Shown: positions 21,599 through 32,750, numbered from the stretch's first letter. The stretch is 64,000 nucleotides of DNA from Closterium sp. NIES-65 (GCA_948144175.1 CANXME010002121.1:124001-188000), one strand, 5' to 3'. Numbers and translations are program-made. The notes: generated by a model from the letters alone, not told the origin.

Positions 21599-22368
21599 CT
21601 ATTCCCCATTTCCCCCCTTTCGTTTCCCTATTTCCTACTTTTCAGAGGCTTTGCTATACCATTCGGGAGTTGAAGGTCCTCTTTATAGGAGGAACGATCA
21701 CATTTGTGGCGATTAGGTCTAACTGTGTTGTATTGCTTGGTAGTGATCTTTTGCATCTTCTGTGTTTATATTTTCCTTCGTAAGTTCTTTTTGCATTAGC
21801 TTGTTCCGAGCTTTTGTTTGTGCGGGTGTCCGTCTGATTGCATGCGTATGTGTCCGTATGTGTGGCATTCATCTTCCATATCATTATCCATCTGTTATTT
21901 CATTAACAATAAATGTCTGTGGTTTTTAGAAATGAGAACCAGTTTTATCATTTCCCAGAGGTTCATTGAGTTACACTCGAACGGGTACGCTCACTTGAAC
22001 TGGATTTGGTAGGTTGATCTCGTTTTTAGACTTCACAGATTGTGTTGTTTCATGTGGTAGTTTATTATTCAAAAGCTAAGCTATTGACCTCCCCCCCATG
22101 CTAGGCACGGGATGGCGGTAGCTTAGTTTTTGGGTTAACTGTCATGCATTTTATCATGTGCATGTGCATCATCCATGGCATATCCCATGCATTATATAGC
22201 ATCATTCTATGCATTATGCATTCTATAGCATCATTTATGCATTACGCATTCATCTCTTTATCATTACACAACATAATCTAACAGTAATATATAATGGAAA
22301 CAGTACAGCAAATCTACACTAAACAATTGGAAAAAAAAATCATATGGTTTAATGCACTATTAACAGTA
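21599..22368. other. AT-rich spacer between copia C and D
   Basis: No gene recognised. It includes an ATGCAT-rich low-complexity patch at 22140-22260 and ends at CAGTA, the target site of copia D. The second copy is at 34428-35197. Confidence 0.6.
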
Positions 22369-22496
22369 TGATAAGAAACGAGGAATGAAATGACTAAGGG
22401 GAAAGTTGGGTACAATTACAAACTCTAGAAATGTGTTGTACCCCATATGTGCTACCCCACTATAGCCTACATAGGCTAAGTCATATAAGCCTGACA
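22369..22496 (-). repeat. Copia D 3' LTR (128 bp)
   Basis: TGATAAGAAACGAGG to ATAAGCCTGACA, followed by CACCCCCGTAGGC, the complement of the polypurine tract. Confidence 0.92.
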
Positions 22497-22695
22497 CACC
22501 CCCGTAGGCAAAGTGGGGGAGAACAAGGGGTCACAAGACCAGTGAAGCAAAGCAAAGCAAGCTCATGGTGGATCACAACTTCACCACACAGTCCGAGCAC
22601 AAGAGTAAGGCCACAAGGCCAGTTCACATGCAAGATCAGATATATAAACGTAAACAAGCAAGTGCAGGTATAGAAAGAGGACAGTACAAACAAGG

Positions 22696-23140
22696 TCAAG
22701 AAGTGAGCAAGTGAGGCCAAGTAGGCACAAGACCTAGCAAAGTACAGAAGTGCTGATGATCACAAGGCGCAAGCGCATTGGTAAAGATATCAGCAGTGTT
22801 GGCCTCGAAGGCCACGTAAGCAAGGCGTAGCTGACCACGCTGCTGCAGCTCACGAGCAAGGAAGTAGCGAAGAGCAATGTGCTTCGTTCTGTGCTCCAGT
22901 CTGTGCTCCCGACACAAGGCCAGCATGGCCTTGTTGTCTACGTACGGAACTGGAGGAGAACGATGCAGCTCTCTTAGGTCAGTCAGCAGGTAGGTGAGCC
23001 AGCGTAGCTCCTGTGCAGCCATGGCCCCCGCGTAGATCTCAGCCTCACAGCTGGAGGTGAGAACAGAAGACGAGCGGGTAGACCGCCACGAAACTGAGCC
23101 GGAGCCAAGGCTGCAGGTGTAACCTTGTGACAACCGCTGC
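22696..23140 (-). pseudogene. Copia D RNase H remnant
   Basis: Minus-strand reading LSQGYTCSLGSGSVSWRS, TSSCEAEIYAGAMAAQEL, YVDNKAMLALCREHRLEHR and a C-terminal ADIFTNALAPCDH. The N-terminal HADASWADD part with the first catalytic Asp is missing because of the deletion at 23138-23142, so the RNase H is dead. Confidence 0.87.
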
Positions 23141-25408
23141 AGTGGCAAAGACCAAGTCGTCGATGTACACGAGAATGTAGAACGGCGGCAAAGAGGTGCC
23201 GGTGCGCAGAAACAACGACGGGTCGGAAGTAGAAGGAGCAAACCCAAGAGCCGCAAGTGTAGTCCTCAGTGTGTCGTGCCACTCACGTGGCGCCTGGCGG
23301 AGACCGTAGACTGGCCGCCGGAGGCTCCACTGGGTACCAGGGGGAAACAACCCAGTGAAGCCAGGTGGGCAGCGCAGCCAGATCTCCTCGTGCAGGCTGC
23401 CCTGCACGAAAGCTGTGCTGAAGTCAAGAGAGTGAAGCTCGTAGTCACGCTGAGCGGCTATGTGCAGCAGCACCCGAAGAGTGGTCATCTTTGGGGTGGG
23501 AGAGAAGGTCTGAAAGTAGTCAACTCCCTGCCGCTGACTGAAGCCTCGAGCCACGTAACGCGCCTTGAAGACAGGCGGAGAACCCGGCGGCCGCTTCACC
23601 CTGAAAATCCACATGCCACTGACGATGTTCGCCCAGGGTGGGGGAACCTCGACAACATAGGTGCATGTGGACTTCCAAGAAGCCATCTCTGCGTCCATGG
23701 CTGACTGCCACCATGAGGAGTAGGGACCCTCGATCGCCTCAGCGTACGATCGAGGAGTCGGGATGTCTGGTGCATCCGGGTCTCCCTCAGGGGCAATCAG
23801 CGTGGACACGAGATGAGGCAAAGCAGCAGCAAAACATTGGAACTCCTCCTGCCTGTCCTCAAGGACGTCCGTGCTAAGAGCACACTGACCTCCGACGGAC
23901 GGAGGACAGACAAGCTCAGACTCAGCAACAAGACTAGTAGCGTAGTCTATACGACAGCGAGCAGCGAAATCGACAAGCTCCGCAACTAGGGCAGACGCAG
24001 CAGTGGACTCAAAGGAAGGGTCAGTGACAACAGTAGCTAGGAGACGCGTGACGTAAGGACTGGCAGCACGAATAGAGTCAGACTCCGGGTCAGCTAGGAT
24101 AGGAAGAGAGGACTCTGGAGGAGACGGCAACGGGACACGCAGAGGAGCAGTGGAAGGACGTAGTGCCATCTGGTGTGTGCCTGGGACCGCAGAAGGACGC
24201 GGACGCCGAGCACGACGACTGGTGCGAGCTGCACGAACAGGCGACGCAGGACGAGACGCAGGCATACGACGCTCAGCAAGACCTCCAGTAGGACCAGTGT
24301 AGGGAGAGGGAGCAGGCAGGGGGGAGGCAGGCTGTAAATGTGACTGCGACTGGACAGGTTGTGGACACTCTATGGGAGGAGCAGCACCACTAGAGGGCAG
24401 GACTCCAAGAACCTGCTCAAGAAGGGGAACGAAGTACGGCCTCGGCCGCGCAGTGCTTCCGGATTCAGCAGGGACAGCACCAGTACCCCCACCAGCAGCA
24501 CCGGGCCCAGCAGCACCTCCAGCTCCAACAGCGCCAACTCCAGCACCCTCAAAAGCACCAGCGCCAGTAGCACCACCAGCGCCAACACCCCCAGCAGCTC
24601 CAGCTCCAACAGCTTCAGCTCCAGCAGCACCAACTCCAGGAGGACCGTCAGCTCCAGGACCGCCGGTAGCTCTTGTAGGACAACCAGCAAAACTAACTCC
24701 AGCAGCCCCAGCAGCACCCCCAGTCCCAGCAGCTCCAGTACTACCAGTACGAGCACCTCCAGGTCCAGCGGCAACAGTAGAAACTCCAGCTCCAGCAGCA
24801 CGGCTCCAGCGCCGAGCAAACCACTCGCGCAGCTCCTGCGAAGAGAGTGGCTCCCGCCTCGACGAAGCACTGCGAGAGGCCACACGAGCAGACCCAGCAC
24901 TCCCAAGCTCCGCACCCCGAGGCTTAGCACATCCAGTCTCAGCACCCCCAGGCTCAACACCCCAAGACTCAGCACCCCCAGGCTCAGCACCCCCAGACTT
25001 AGCACCCCCAGGCTCAGCACCCCTAGACTCAGCACCCCCTAGCTCAGCACCCCAAGGCTCAGTACCTCCAGACCCGGCACCCGCAGGCTCAGCACCTCTA
25101 GCAGCACCAGAGTCAACAGCTACCTCGACAGGCTCGACTGCGTCTACCTGGGAGACACCTGACGGGGCAGGACCCTGAGGGGGGAGTGGGTCTACTAGGG
25201 GAGGACCTAGCACAAGGAAGAGGGGCGGCTTGGGAAGGGACGCAGCGTGGTAGGGGAAGAGACGGGAGTAAGGCACCGACTCGTCAAAGGTGACGTCCTG
25301 GGAGGACAGAACACGGCGCGAGGTGGGGTGGTAAAATTGCCAACCAGGCGCGTCAGGGGGGAAGCCAAGGAAGACGCAGGGAACAGCACGAGGGGACAGC
25401 TTGTCCAA
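23141..25408 (-). pseudogene. Copia D reverse transcriptase and linker
   Basis: Open from the ADKLSPRAVPCVFLGFPP block (about 25400) through the Gly/Ala/Glu/Pro minisatellite (about 24890-25100) and the long linker to the reverse transcriptase, with WIFRVKRPPGSPP, LDFSTAFVQGSLHEEIW, PVYGLRQAPREWHDTLR and YIDD. Immediately after YIDDLVFATA the deletion junction shifts the frame, so the reverse transcriptase lacks its thumb and connection region. The open frame extends to 23045 in RNase H sequence, but out of frame. Confidence 0.87.
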
Positions 25409-27119
25409 ACGCCCGAGATACCCAGACCCGAAACGCAGACGCATCGCCAACCTTCCCCGTCCACCGCAGGGTGGGGGAGGTCTCTGGTAAGGAGAACCGG
25501 GGCTGAAGGTTGAGCAAATGCGCCGAGTACAGAACCGGAAACGTCCACAGAAAATGGGGGGCAGCCGCATGGATCATGGACATACGAGCGACGTCCATGA
25601 CCATGCCAATGCGGCGCTCAGCAATCCCATTTTGCTGTGGAGAAGCCGGAAGCGTGAAGGTCTGACGGATGCCCTGTGCACGACAGAAGGCTCCCAGACA
25701 GGCAGAGGAAAACTCCCCACCTCTGTCAGAGTGCAGACGCCCAACAGGAAAGTCCGAGCCAAAACTCTCTCTGAGCTGGAGACGACCTGCGCGGATCCAG
25801 TCAATCAACACCTCAGTGACTTCACCCTTGCTGCGCAAGGGGAAGACCGTGGTGTAACGCGAGTAGTCGTCAACCACCAACACGAAGAAACGCTCGTGCC
25901 CCTGGCCACGGACGCGGGCTGGGCCCCACACGTCCATGTGAAGAGTCTGCAACGGAGCCTCTATCGGAGGAAACTCGGAGGAGTGAGGGGCGGCGCGCTG
26001 TCGCTCCTCGACGCAGGGGACGCAGGTAGGGGCATGCCCTGGAGGTAGGGGAGGGAGAGACCGGGGGAGACCAGAGACAAGGACACAGGAGGCCATGCCT
26101 CGGAGACGAGGCAAAGAGGGGTGACCAAGGCGGTGGTGCCAAAGGAGATTCTGGTGAGACAGGAGACCACACGAGCAGGGAGCAGACTCAGGACTAGACC
26201 TGGACGGTGCAGCAAACACCTGACTCGACGCAGCGACCTGACCAGGCTCCGCAGCCGGAGGAGACTCAGTAGTGAGGGAGTACAGGCTCGACCCCGGCCA
26301 ACGGGTGAACGTGGCCAAGTGTCGGCCTGTCCGAGCACACGTGCAGTGGGTCGCCCGCTGACTCGCAGGAGTGAACTGGTCAACCCCCTTATCCTGTAGA
26401 TCAGCTCCACTCACCAAGTTTGTAGAGAACGAGGGGAGGTAGAGGCCTGACAAGGTGCCAGAGGGGGTTGCCGGACACGGTAAGTCAGTGGAGAAGCGAG
26501 CAAGGACAGGACCCCCAGAGGGGTCCGCCAGGGAGACTGCAACCGGCTGACTAAGCGGCGTAAGTGTGGTGCGGTCCCGAAAGAAGGAGCGGGAAGCACC
26601 CGAGTCAAGGGTGAAGGTGTCTAAGGCCTGAGCCGACCTAGTGCCTGAGAGAGCGGACTCACCAGCACCTGGGGCAGCAGACGCACTAGCACCTAGAGAA
26701 GTAGCCTCACCAGTACCTAGAGCAGCAGTCTCAATGCCTGGGTCAGGCGGAACACACAGGTAACAGTCACCCTCAACACAATCAGACACAGCATACATGG
26801 CAGCAAGAATAGCATCAAAATCAAGATCAAAGATAGCAACCCCCGCCCTAGACAGCTCTCCCCAGCGAGGGATCTCAAAGGCCTCAGGGAACTGGTGATG
26901 CCACGCGTCCGTCAGGTGGCCGAAGCAGCGCTGGGTGGAGTGCGGGCCCCCGCACTGCTCACTTGCGCGGTCGCCGGTACGGAGAACGTAGGTGCAGGGA
27001 CCAGTACCCCCACCGCGCTGACGCGCAGCGTACCACTCACGAAGGTGCCGAGGGGTCAGGGTCTCACGACTGCGCTGCTGCGGCTGGCGCGGACCACCAC
27101 CGGAGCCACTGCTCTGCAC
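25409..27119 (-). pseudogene. Copia D zinc knuckle, protease and integrase
   Basis: Long open frame. Order is CTYVLRTGDRASEQC...GGPHSTQRC zinc knuckle, DSGASRSFFRDRTTLTPL protease active site, VSGADLQDKGVD, HHRLGHPSLPRL and CVPC (HHCC finger), HMDVWGPARV, HSDRGGEFSS and PQQNGIAERRIG (D,D35E). A short deletion near 25407 then shifts the frame after the integrase. Protease and integrase motifs themselves are intact. Confidence 0.88.
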
Positions 27120-27272
27120 GGAGCCGCGACCAGGTCCACTGCTGCCGCCGCCGCCTCCGCCACCTCCGCCGCCTCCGCCATCTCCGCCGCTCCCACCACC
27201 TCTGCCGCCTCCGCTCCCTCCGCCACCGCCGCCGCCTCCTCCGCCTCCACTGCTGCCACCAACACCTCCACC

Positions 27273-28150
27273 CTAGCCACCACTCCCACCACCACCCCCA
27301 CCCCCTCTACTGCCTCCACCACCACCTCCACCGCCCCCGCCAGCCCCTCTAGCGCCTTTGCCCCCATTTTCCTTGCCGGTGCAGCGTCTCCCGCTCGGGG
27401 TAGACGCAGCACCGACTGACTCGAAACCAGCGAGGTCGGCCGCAGCAGCAGAAGCAACAGAGGGCAATAGGGGGGAGGGGGAACACCCCTCAAAGACGGG
27501 GGTGCGAGGGTCACCACGAGAGGCTCCTATAGTGACTATGCTCTTCTCTGCTGCTAGGAGGCGCTCCTCGAGGAGGTCCACGGTGAGTGTGGTGGGGCAA
27601 ACTGAGAGGAAGTGGTCTCTAACTAAGCGAAGGGAGTCAGGGAGCCGGGTGACAATGTAGTAGAGGGTGATGTACATGGTGGGGGGGGGTTCTTGGCACA
27701 GAACTTAGCAGGAAGCGCAGCACGGTAGCAAATGTTTCTAGTACGAAGGTGAGTGATGAGGTCAGCAACTGTGGGAAAGGCAGCAAGGTAAGGGAACAGG
27801 TACGGCAGCATGAGGCGGCTAAGAGCAGCAGTGGCACGGGAGGAGTAGCGTGCAACTACAGCATCGTACAAGGTCTTAGCACTCTTGTACTGACTAAAGT
27901 GTGCACGCTCAGCGGTCGGTAAGTGGCGACGCACAGCAAGGCGAGCAGCAGCATCGCGTGTGGCCCACTGTGACCGAACAGTGCTGTCAGCAGTAGCAGG
28001 CGGGGCACGAGAGACACCAGAGGTGAGATCGAACAGAGAGAGTCCGTCTGCCCTATCGCACTGAAGAAACAGCTGGAGGTCATCGAGCCAGACCTCAAAG
28101 TCAACGGCACGACCCTTAGCATCAAAGGTAAGGACACTAGGGGTAGCCAT
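27273..28150 (-). pseudogene. Copia D gag, frameshifted at C-run
   Basis: Starts at the ATG at 28150 (MATPSVLTFDAKGRAVDF) and reads to FCAKNPPPP, where a C-run (27680-27689, G on the plus strand) is longer than in intact copy E'. Reading resumes in another frame at MYITLYYIVTRLPDS and passes TLTVDLLEERLLAAEKS into the polyglycine linker. The capsid-like domain is otherwise well conserved. Confidence 0.87.
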
Positions 28151-29176
28151 GACTGCAGTGGCCTAGTAGGGAGTGATCTCACCAGTCGGAGGAAGTAGGG
28201 TCGGAGCGCACCGGTAGGAACAGCAGCGGCTCGACAGTAGGCCGGCTCGGCGGCTCGGCTGCTGGGCGGCCCGGCTGCTGGGCGGCCCGGCTGCTGGGCG
28301 GCTCGGTTGCTGGGCGGCTCGGCTGCTGGGCGGCTCGGCTGCTGGGCGGCTCGGCGGCTTGGCGGCTCGACTGCTCGGTGGCTCGGCCGCTGGGCGGCTC
28401 GGCTGGTGGGCGGCTCAGCTGCTGGGCGGCTCGGCGGCCCGGTCGCTGGGCGGCTAAGCGGTGACGGGGCCGGTAGGGGAGGCGACGTGGCCGTTGGGGG
28501 AGGTGACGGGGTCGCAAAGGGCGGCGACGGGGCCTCCAGGGGAGGGCGACGGGGCCGCAGGTGACTACGACGGGGCTGCAGGTGGCGGCGACGGGGTCGT
28601 AGGTGGCGGCGGCGGGGCCGCAGGTGGCGGCGACGGGGTCGCAGAGGGGCTGCAGAGGGGCCGTAAGGGGCCCAGACGGGGCCGCAGAGGGGCCGCAAGG
28701 GGCCTAGACGGGGCCGAAGAGGGGCCGCAAGGGGCCTAGACGGGGCGGCGACGGGGCCGTAAGGGGCCGCGCGAGGGTCGTAAGGGTGGCGTGAGGGGCC
28801 GTAAGGGGCCGCTAAGGGCGGCGCAAGGGGCCGACGGGCGGTGCGAGGGGCCGTAAGGGGCCGCAAGGGCAGCGCGAGGGGCCGAAAGGGGCCGTAAGGG
28901 CAGTGCGAGGGGGGGCCGACGGGTGGCGCGCGGGGCCGTAAGGGGCCGTAAGGGCGGCGCGAGGGGCCGTAGAGGGCGGCGCGAGGGACCGTAAGGGCGG
29001 CGAAGGGGCCGTGAGAGGGGCCGCAAAAGGCGACGCGAAGGGGCCGTGAGAGGGCGCGACAGTAGGAAGGGCACACAGAGCGCGACTCGGGCAGGAGCGA
29101 AGCGCGCTACGGGCAGAAAAAAAATATCGTGGTGGGCCCTAGGAAGCGTTCCCACTAGGGAACCTGCTCGATACCA
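28151..29176 (-). repeat. Copia D leader: GC-rich repeats and primer site
   Basis: Same two-tier organisation as C: GCTGGGCGGCTCGGCTGCT-type units (28240-28450), then GGGGCCGTAAGGGGCCG-type units (28490-29040). The minus-strand primer site TGGTATCGAGCAGGTTCCC adjoins the LTR. Confidence 0.75.
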
Positions 29177-29304
29177 TGATAAGAAACGAGGAATGAAATG
29201 ACGAAGGGGAAAGTTGGGTACAAGTACAAACCCTAGAAATGTGTTGTACCCCATATGTGCTACCCCACTATAGCCTACATAGGCTAGGTCATATAAGCCT
29301 GACA
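29177..29304 (-). repeat. Copia D 5' LTR (128 bp)
   Basis: TGATAAGAAACGAGG to ATAAGCCTGACA, then CAGTA. Confidence 0.92.
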
Positions 29305-29438
29305 CAGTACCGTATTCAAAACTGCTCAACATGCATACAGTATGGGAAGGGTATTACTATAGTTGACAAATTTTATTTTCATGATTTTATAAAAAATATA
29401 AACATGAAAATAAAATTTGGCTAAATCGATCGTAAAGG

Positions 29439-29494
29439 GTTGCTTCGCAGCCCAAACAAGAGGCGACGAAATCGTCTTAGGGTTGCGAAGCAAC
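29439..29494. repeat. Hairpin repeat GTTGCTTCGCA...TGCGAAGCAAC
   Basis: Perfect 11-bp inverted arms with a 34-base loop that itself contains GACGAAATCGTC. A 37-bp part matches 12772-12808 at 36 positions, so this is a dispersed repeat. The duplicate is at 42268-42323. Confidence 0.75.
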
Positions 29495-29779
29495 AATTGT
29501 AACATGCGTTTGAAGTTTGAACGACCTTAATGTTGTCGTTATATTTGGATTAAAAAAATTACGTGTTCTTTTATCTTTTGATACGAAACTCGATTTCGTA
29601 TGGTTTTATTTTTCCTTTTTTGTTTCACCTTGAACCAAATTGATGATGATGGATTGTATACATGATAGGGCTGGGATATAATGGAAGTATACAAACAGAA
29701 ATAGTTGTAGATCTGTTTTATATATTTCCAGTTATCAATCGTTTTCACCAGGGAGAGTGCTGCTGCCTTCATTGCGCGA

Positions 29780-30050
29780 TGACGTCAGCAGCGTTGATTA
29801 GATACTACGCAGAAATATCCTAGCGTTGAAGCTAACGTCATTAAGAAACTCCCGAGAAATTTCGAGAGACACAGCTGACGTCAGCTGCAATTGTTTGCGC
29901 GCGACACCTCGGGCGACGCAGCTGACGTCAGCCGCAATTTCTGACGTCGCTGCAATTCGAACGTCGCTGCTCACGTCAGCCCGAAATTTCTTGCGCGCGA
30001 AATTTCAGGCGACGCTGTTGACGTCAGCCCGCAATTACATCGCGTGCGAC
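29780..30050. repeat. About 48-bp diverged tandem array with TGACGTCA palindromes
   Basis: TGACGTCA or near variants start at 29780, 29833 (TAACGTCA), 29876, 29923, 29971 (TCACGTCA) and 30019. The last four are spaced 47, 48 and 48 bp. Units also share CGCAATT, GCGCGCGA and GGCGACGC pieces. TGACGTCA is the classic bZIP (CRE/TGA-type) site, so a regulatory role is possible but unproven. The duplicate starts at 42609. Confidence 0.75.
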
Positions 30051-31688
30051 TTTAGTGGTTGCAAGGCTGCCCAACTGTTTCTAACTGTTTCGACAGTAAG
30101 AAACACCACAGCATTTTGACAGCTGTCAAAACGGTGACAGTTTTTTGACAGCTGTAAAAACAGTGCTCAAAGGAATAACACCAGTTGATGTTTTTGTTTC
30201 TGCCAGCTGTCTGCACTGTTGACGCGGTTTCAAGGTGTCGTTTTCTACGGTAGTAACTGTAAAAATCAGGACCGATCTGATTGTGGAAAGATCCGATTCC
30301 AACTGTTTCAGTTTCATATGCCATGCTATCTCTAGTGCCATAAACTACAAAGGCCAACTTGTTATGAAATTGACTGTGGCTGAGACCCATTTCACTACAA
30401 AGGCCAACTTGTTATGAACTATGAACTAGAAACAAAACAAACAGCATTGTTCAATTGGCTGTTTTGTTTCTAGCTCAATGCTTCCAACTGTTTTTTTTTT
30501 TGTTTCCACTGCACAGTAACAATTCTCTTACCATTGGTCAACTTTGTATCCAATCAAGAAAGGCTCTTCCTTTTCTCCCTTCCCAAAGCAAAACCTCTAG
30601 CCCTTTCTCCCTTTCTTTCCCATCCTTCTCTTTCTCAAACCAAACTCCACATTTTCTTGGAGCTTGTTTCATTGTTCTTCCTCACAACACATTCAAGCTC
30701 TCTTTTATCTAGTGATAACTCTTCAAGCTCCGTTAGTGGTCACATTCAAGGTACCTAGTGATAACTCTTCAAGCTCTCTTTTATCTAGTGATAACTCTTC
30801 TTGGTTCTCTCTTGCTACCTATGAAGTGAGTTGAGATATTCTCTTCTTTAGTTAACTACTCTATTTCAAACTCTTCCAGCTACTCTCAACTTTGATCACT
30901 TTTCAGAGTGTACCCTAGCATATCTATCTAGATGAAAGTCGAGCTCAATTCTTGTATGTTTTTATTATCCTCATGCATTGACTTCTATGTTTTTGCATTT
31001 ACCAACATACACTCCAACACATTGTTTTTGTTATTCCTGGACGTGCTTCTTATCAGGCATCAACAATTGGTTTACATCAGCATCTTAACTTCAGGCTGCA
31101 CCGAGCTCAAAGTCTGCATTTGAAGTTTTTGTGGTAATATAGTGAAATTGCTAGTTTGTTAATGTTTTTTTCAAACGGTTTTTTATTTTTACTTTGTCTT
31201 ACAATCCTCTAAGTCTTATGGACAGTGATCTTGTTCTTCATTATGTTATTTATATCAGGAGGGAAAACAAGAACGGATTCATACTATCAGCATTGAAATT
31301 GTGCTAGATTGTTCAGCATACCAAGGTTGTAATATGATGTTTGCTTATGTTTACCAATGTATTTTTGTAAATTCTATTCAATGTTTTTTGTGTCACAACC
31401 AATATTTCACTATTTTAATGATTGCTCCTACTTCTGATTTGAATGCAGCATTTCTAACCTTTGATGCATACATGATACGTTCTGTGTACTGTCTTACAGC
31501 AACATCATCAAGATTCAACAACATCCCTTCTGAAATTGAGTGTCTGGTGGAGTGTTGGCTGTAAGCTATAAAGGTATTTACAATGGTTTTTTATGTACAA
31601 TGTATAGTGATTTCATGGAGTACTCGTTTTGAGAAAGTTATTTGGTGGTATAGTTAGTACTTTTTTCTAGTAGGTAAATAAATGTTTG

Positions 31689-31819
31689 TGTCAAACATTA
31701 TATATGTTATGCTTGTGTAGGCTACAGTGGGTTAGCCTATAGGGGGTACACAATTCTAGGGTTTCCTACTTGTACTCATTTCACTGCTAGTTCATTCATT
31801 CCTGTTCACTTGTTTCACA
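31689..31819 (+). repeat. Copia E 5' LTR (131 bp)
   Basis: TGTCAAACATTATATATG to CTTGTTTCACA, preceded by GTTTG (31684-31688) and followed by primer site TGGTATAGAGCGGG. Confidence 0.93.
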
Positions 31820-32750
31820 TGGTATAGAGCGGGTCCTTCCTTAGGACCGTTTTTTTTTAGGGCCCACCGAAGCGCGCCCCGAGGCGCGCCTTTTTTTAGC
31901 GACCCCTCGGGTCGCCATTTCCCTCGCGGCCCCGCTGTCCCTCAGACGCGGCCCCGCCACCTCTCCTGATCGCGGCCCCGCCGCCTGCTTGACGCGGCCC
32001 CGCCGCCTCCACTGACGCGGCCCCGCCGCCGGCTCTGACGCGGCCCTGCCGCCCGCTTCGTCGCGGCCCCGCCGCCTGCTTGACGCGGCCCCGCCGCCTC
32101 CACTGCCGCGGCCCCGCCGCCGCCTCTGACGCGGCCCTGCCGGCCCGCCGCTGCACCCTACGGCCCGCCGCTGCACCCTACGGCCCGCCGCCTCACCTGA
32201 CGGCCCCGCCGCTGCACCTGCCGGCCCGCCGCTGCACCTGCCGGCCCGCCGCTGCACCCAGCGGCCCGCCGCTTCACCTGACGGCCCCGCCGCTGCACCT
32301 GCCGGCCCGCCGCTGCACCCTACGGCCCGCCGGCTCACCTGGTCGGCCCGCCGCTGCACCCTACGGCCCCGCCGCTGCACCTGCCGGCCCGCCGCTGCAC
32401 CGGTCGACCCGCCGCTGCACCTGACGGCCCCGCCCCTGCATCTCCCGGCCGAGCCGCCCCAGCAGCCGAACCGCCCGGGACCCGAGCCGCCCTGCCGCCG
32501 AGCCGCCCGGGAGCCGAGCCGCCCTGCACCCGAGCCGCCCTGCCGCCGAGCCGCCCGGGAGCCGAGCCGCCCTGCGCCCGAGCCGCCCAGCCGCCGAGCC
32601 GCCCGGGAGCCGAGCCGCTGTGCACCCGAGCCGCCCGGTCGCTGAGCCGCCTTTCTGCAGAGCTGCACGACCTGCCCTGCCTGGTGAGCACAGTCCCACT
32701 GACACTACGAGCTCTTTCCCTACTGCTTGCACTGCGTCGCTGTCGTCGCC
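31820..32750 (+). repeat. Copia E leader: primer site and GC-rich repeats
   Basis: The primer site is TGGTATAGAGC, one base shorter than the usual plant TGGTATCAGAGC. Next come GACGCGGCCCCGCCGCC-type repeats (31925-32140), CGGCCCGCCGCTGCACCT-type repeats (32140-32440) and GAGCCGCCCGGGAGCC-type repeats (32445-32640). A short unique stretch precedes the gag ATG. Confidence 0.78.

Larger units (their letters stand above)
22369..29304 (-). mobile_element. Ty1/copia retrotransposon D, full length with internal deletion, TSD CAGTA
   Basis: LTRs lie at 22369-22496 and 29177-29304, flanked by CAGTA at 22364-22368 and 29305-29309. Length is 6,936 bp. The LTRs differ at about four of 128 positions. 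Gag is shifted at the C-run, a short deletion shifts integrase from linker near 25407, and a deletion of roughly half a kilobase fuses reverse transcriptase to RNase H near 23140. Confidence 0.93.
29305..31688. other. Spacer between copia D and E, structured but without recognised gene
   Basis: About 2.4 kb of AT-rich sequence. It contains perfect hairpins (29368-29418, 29439-29494, 30426-30473), a 48-bp periodic TGACGTCA array (29780-30050), an 18-bp palindrome (30114-30131), a 25-bp direct repeat (30344 and 30394) and pyrimidine-rich stretches. Open frames are short and resemble nothing I know. A spliced host gene or promoter cannot be excluded. The repeat copy is at 42134-44518. Confidence 0.6.

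Noticed and set aside
30932..31564. Short plus-strand frames (30932-31123, 31301-31564) as small host genes
   Set aside because: AT-rich, no domain or codon pattern seen, and long non-coding context; kept as unannotated spacer, although a spliced gene cannot be ruled out.
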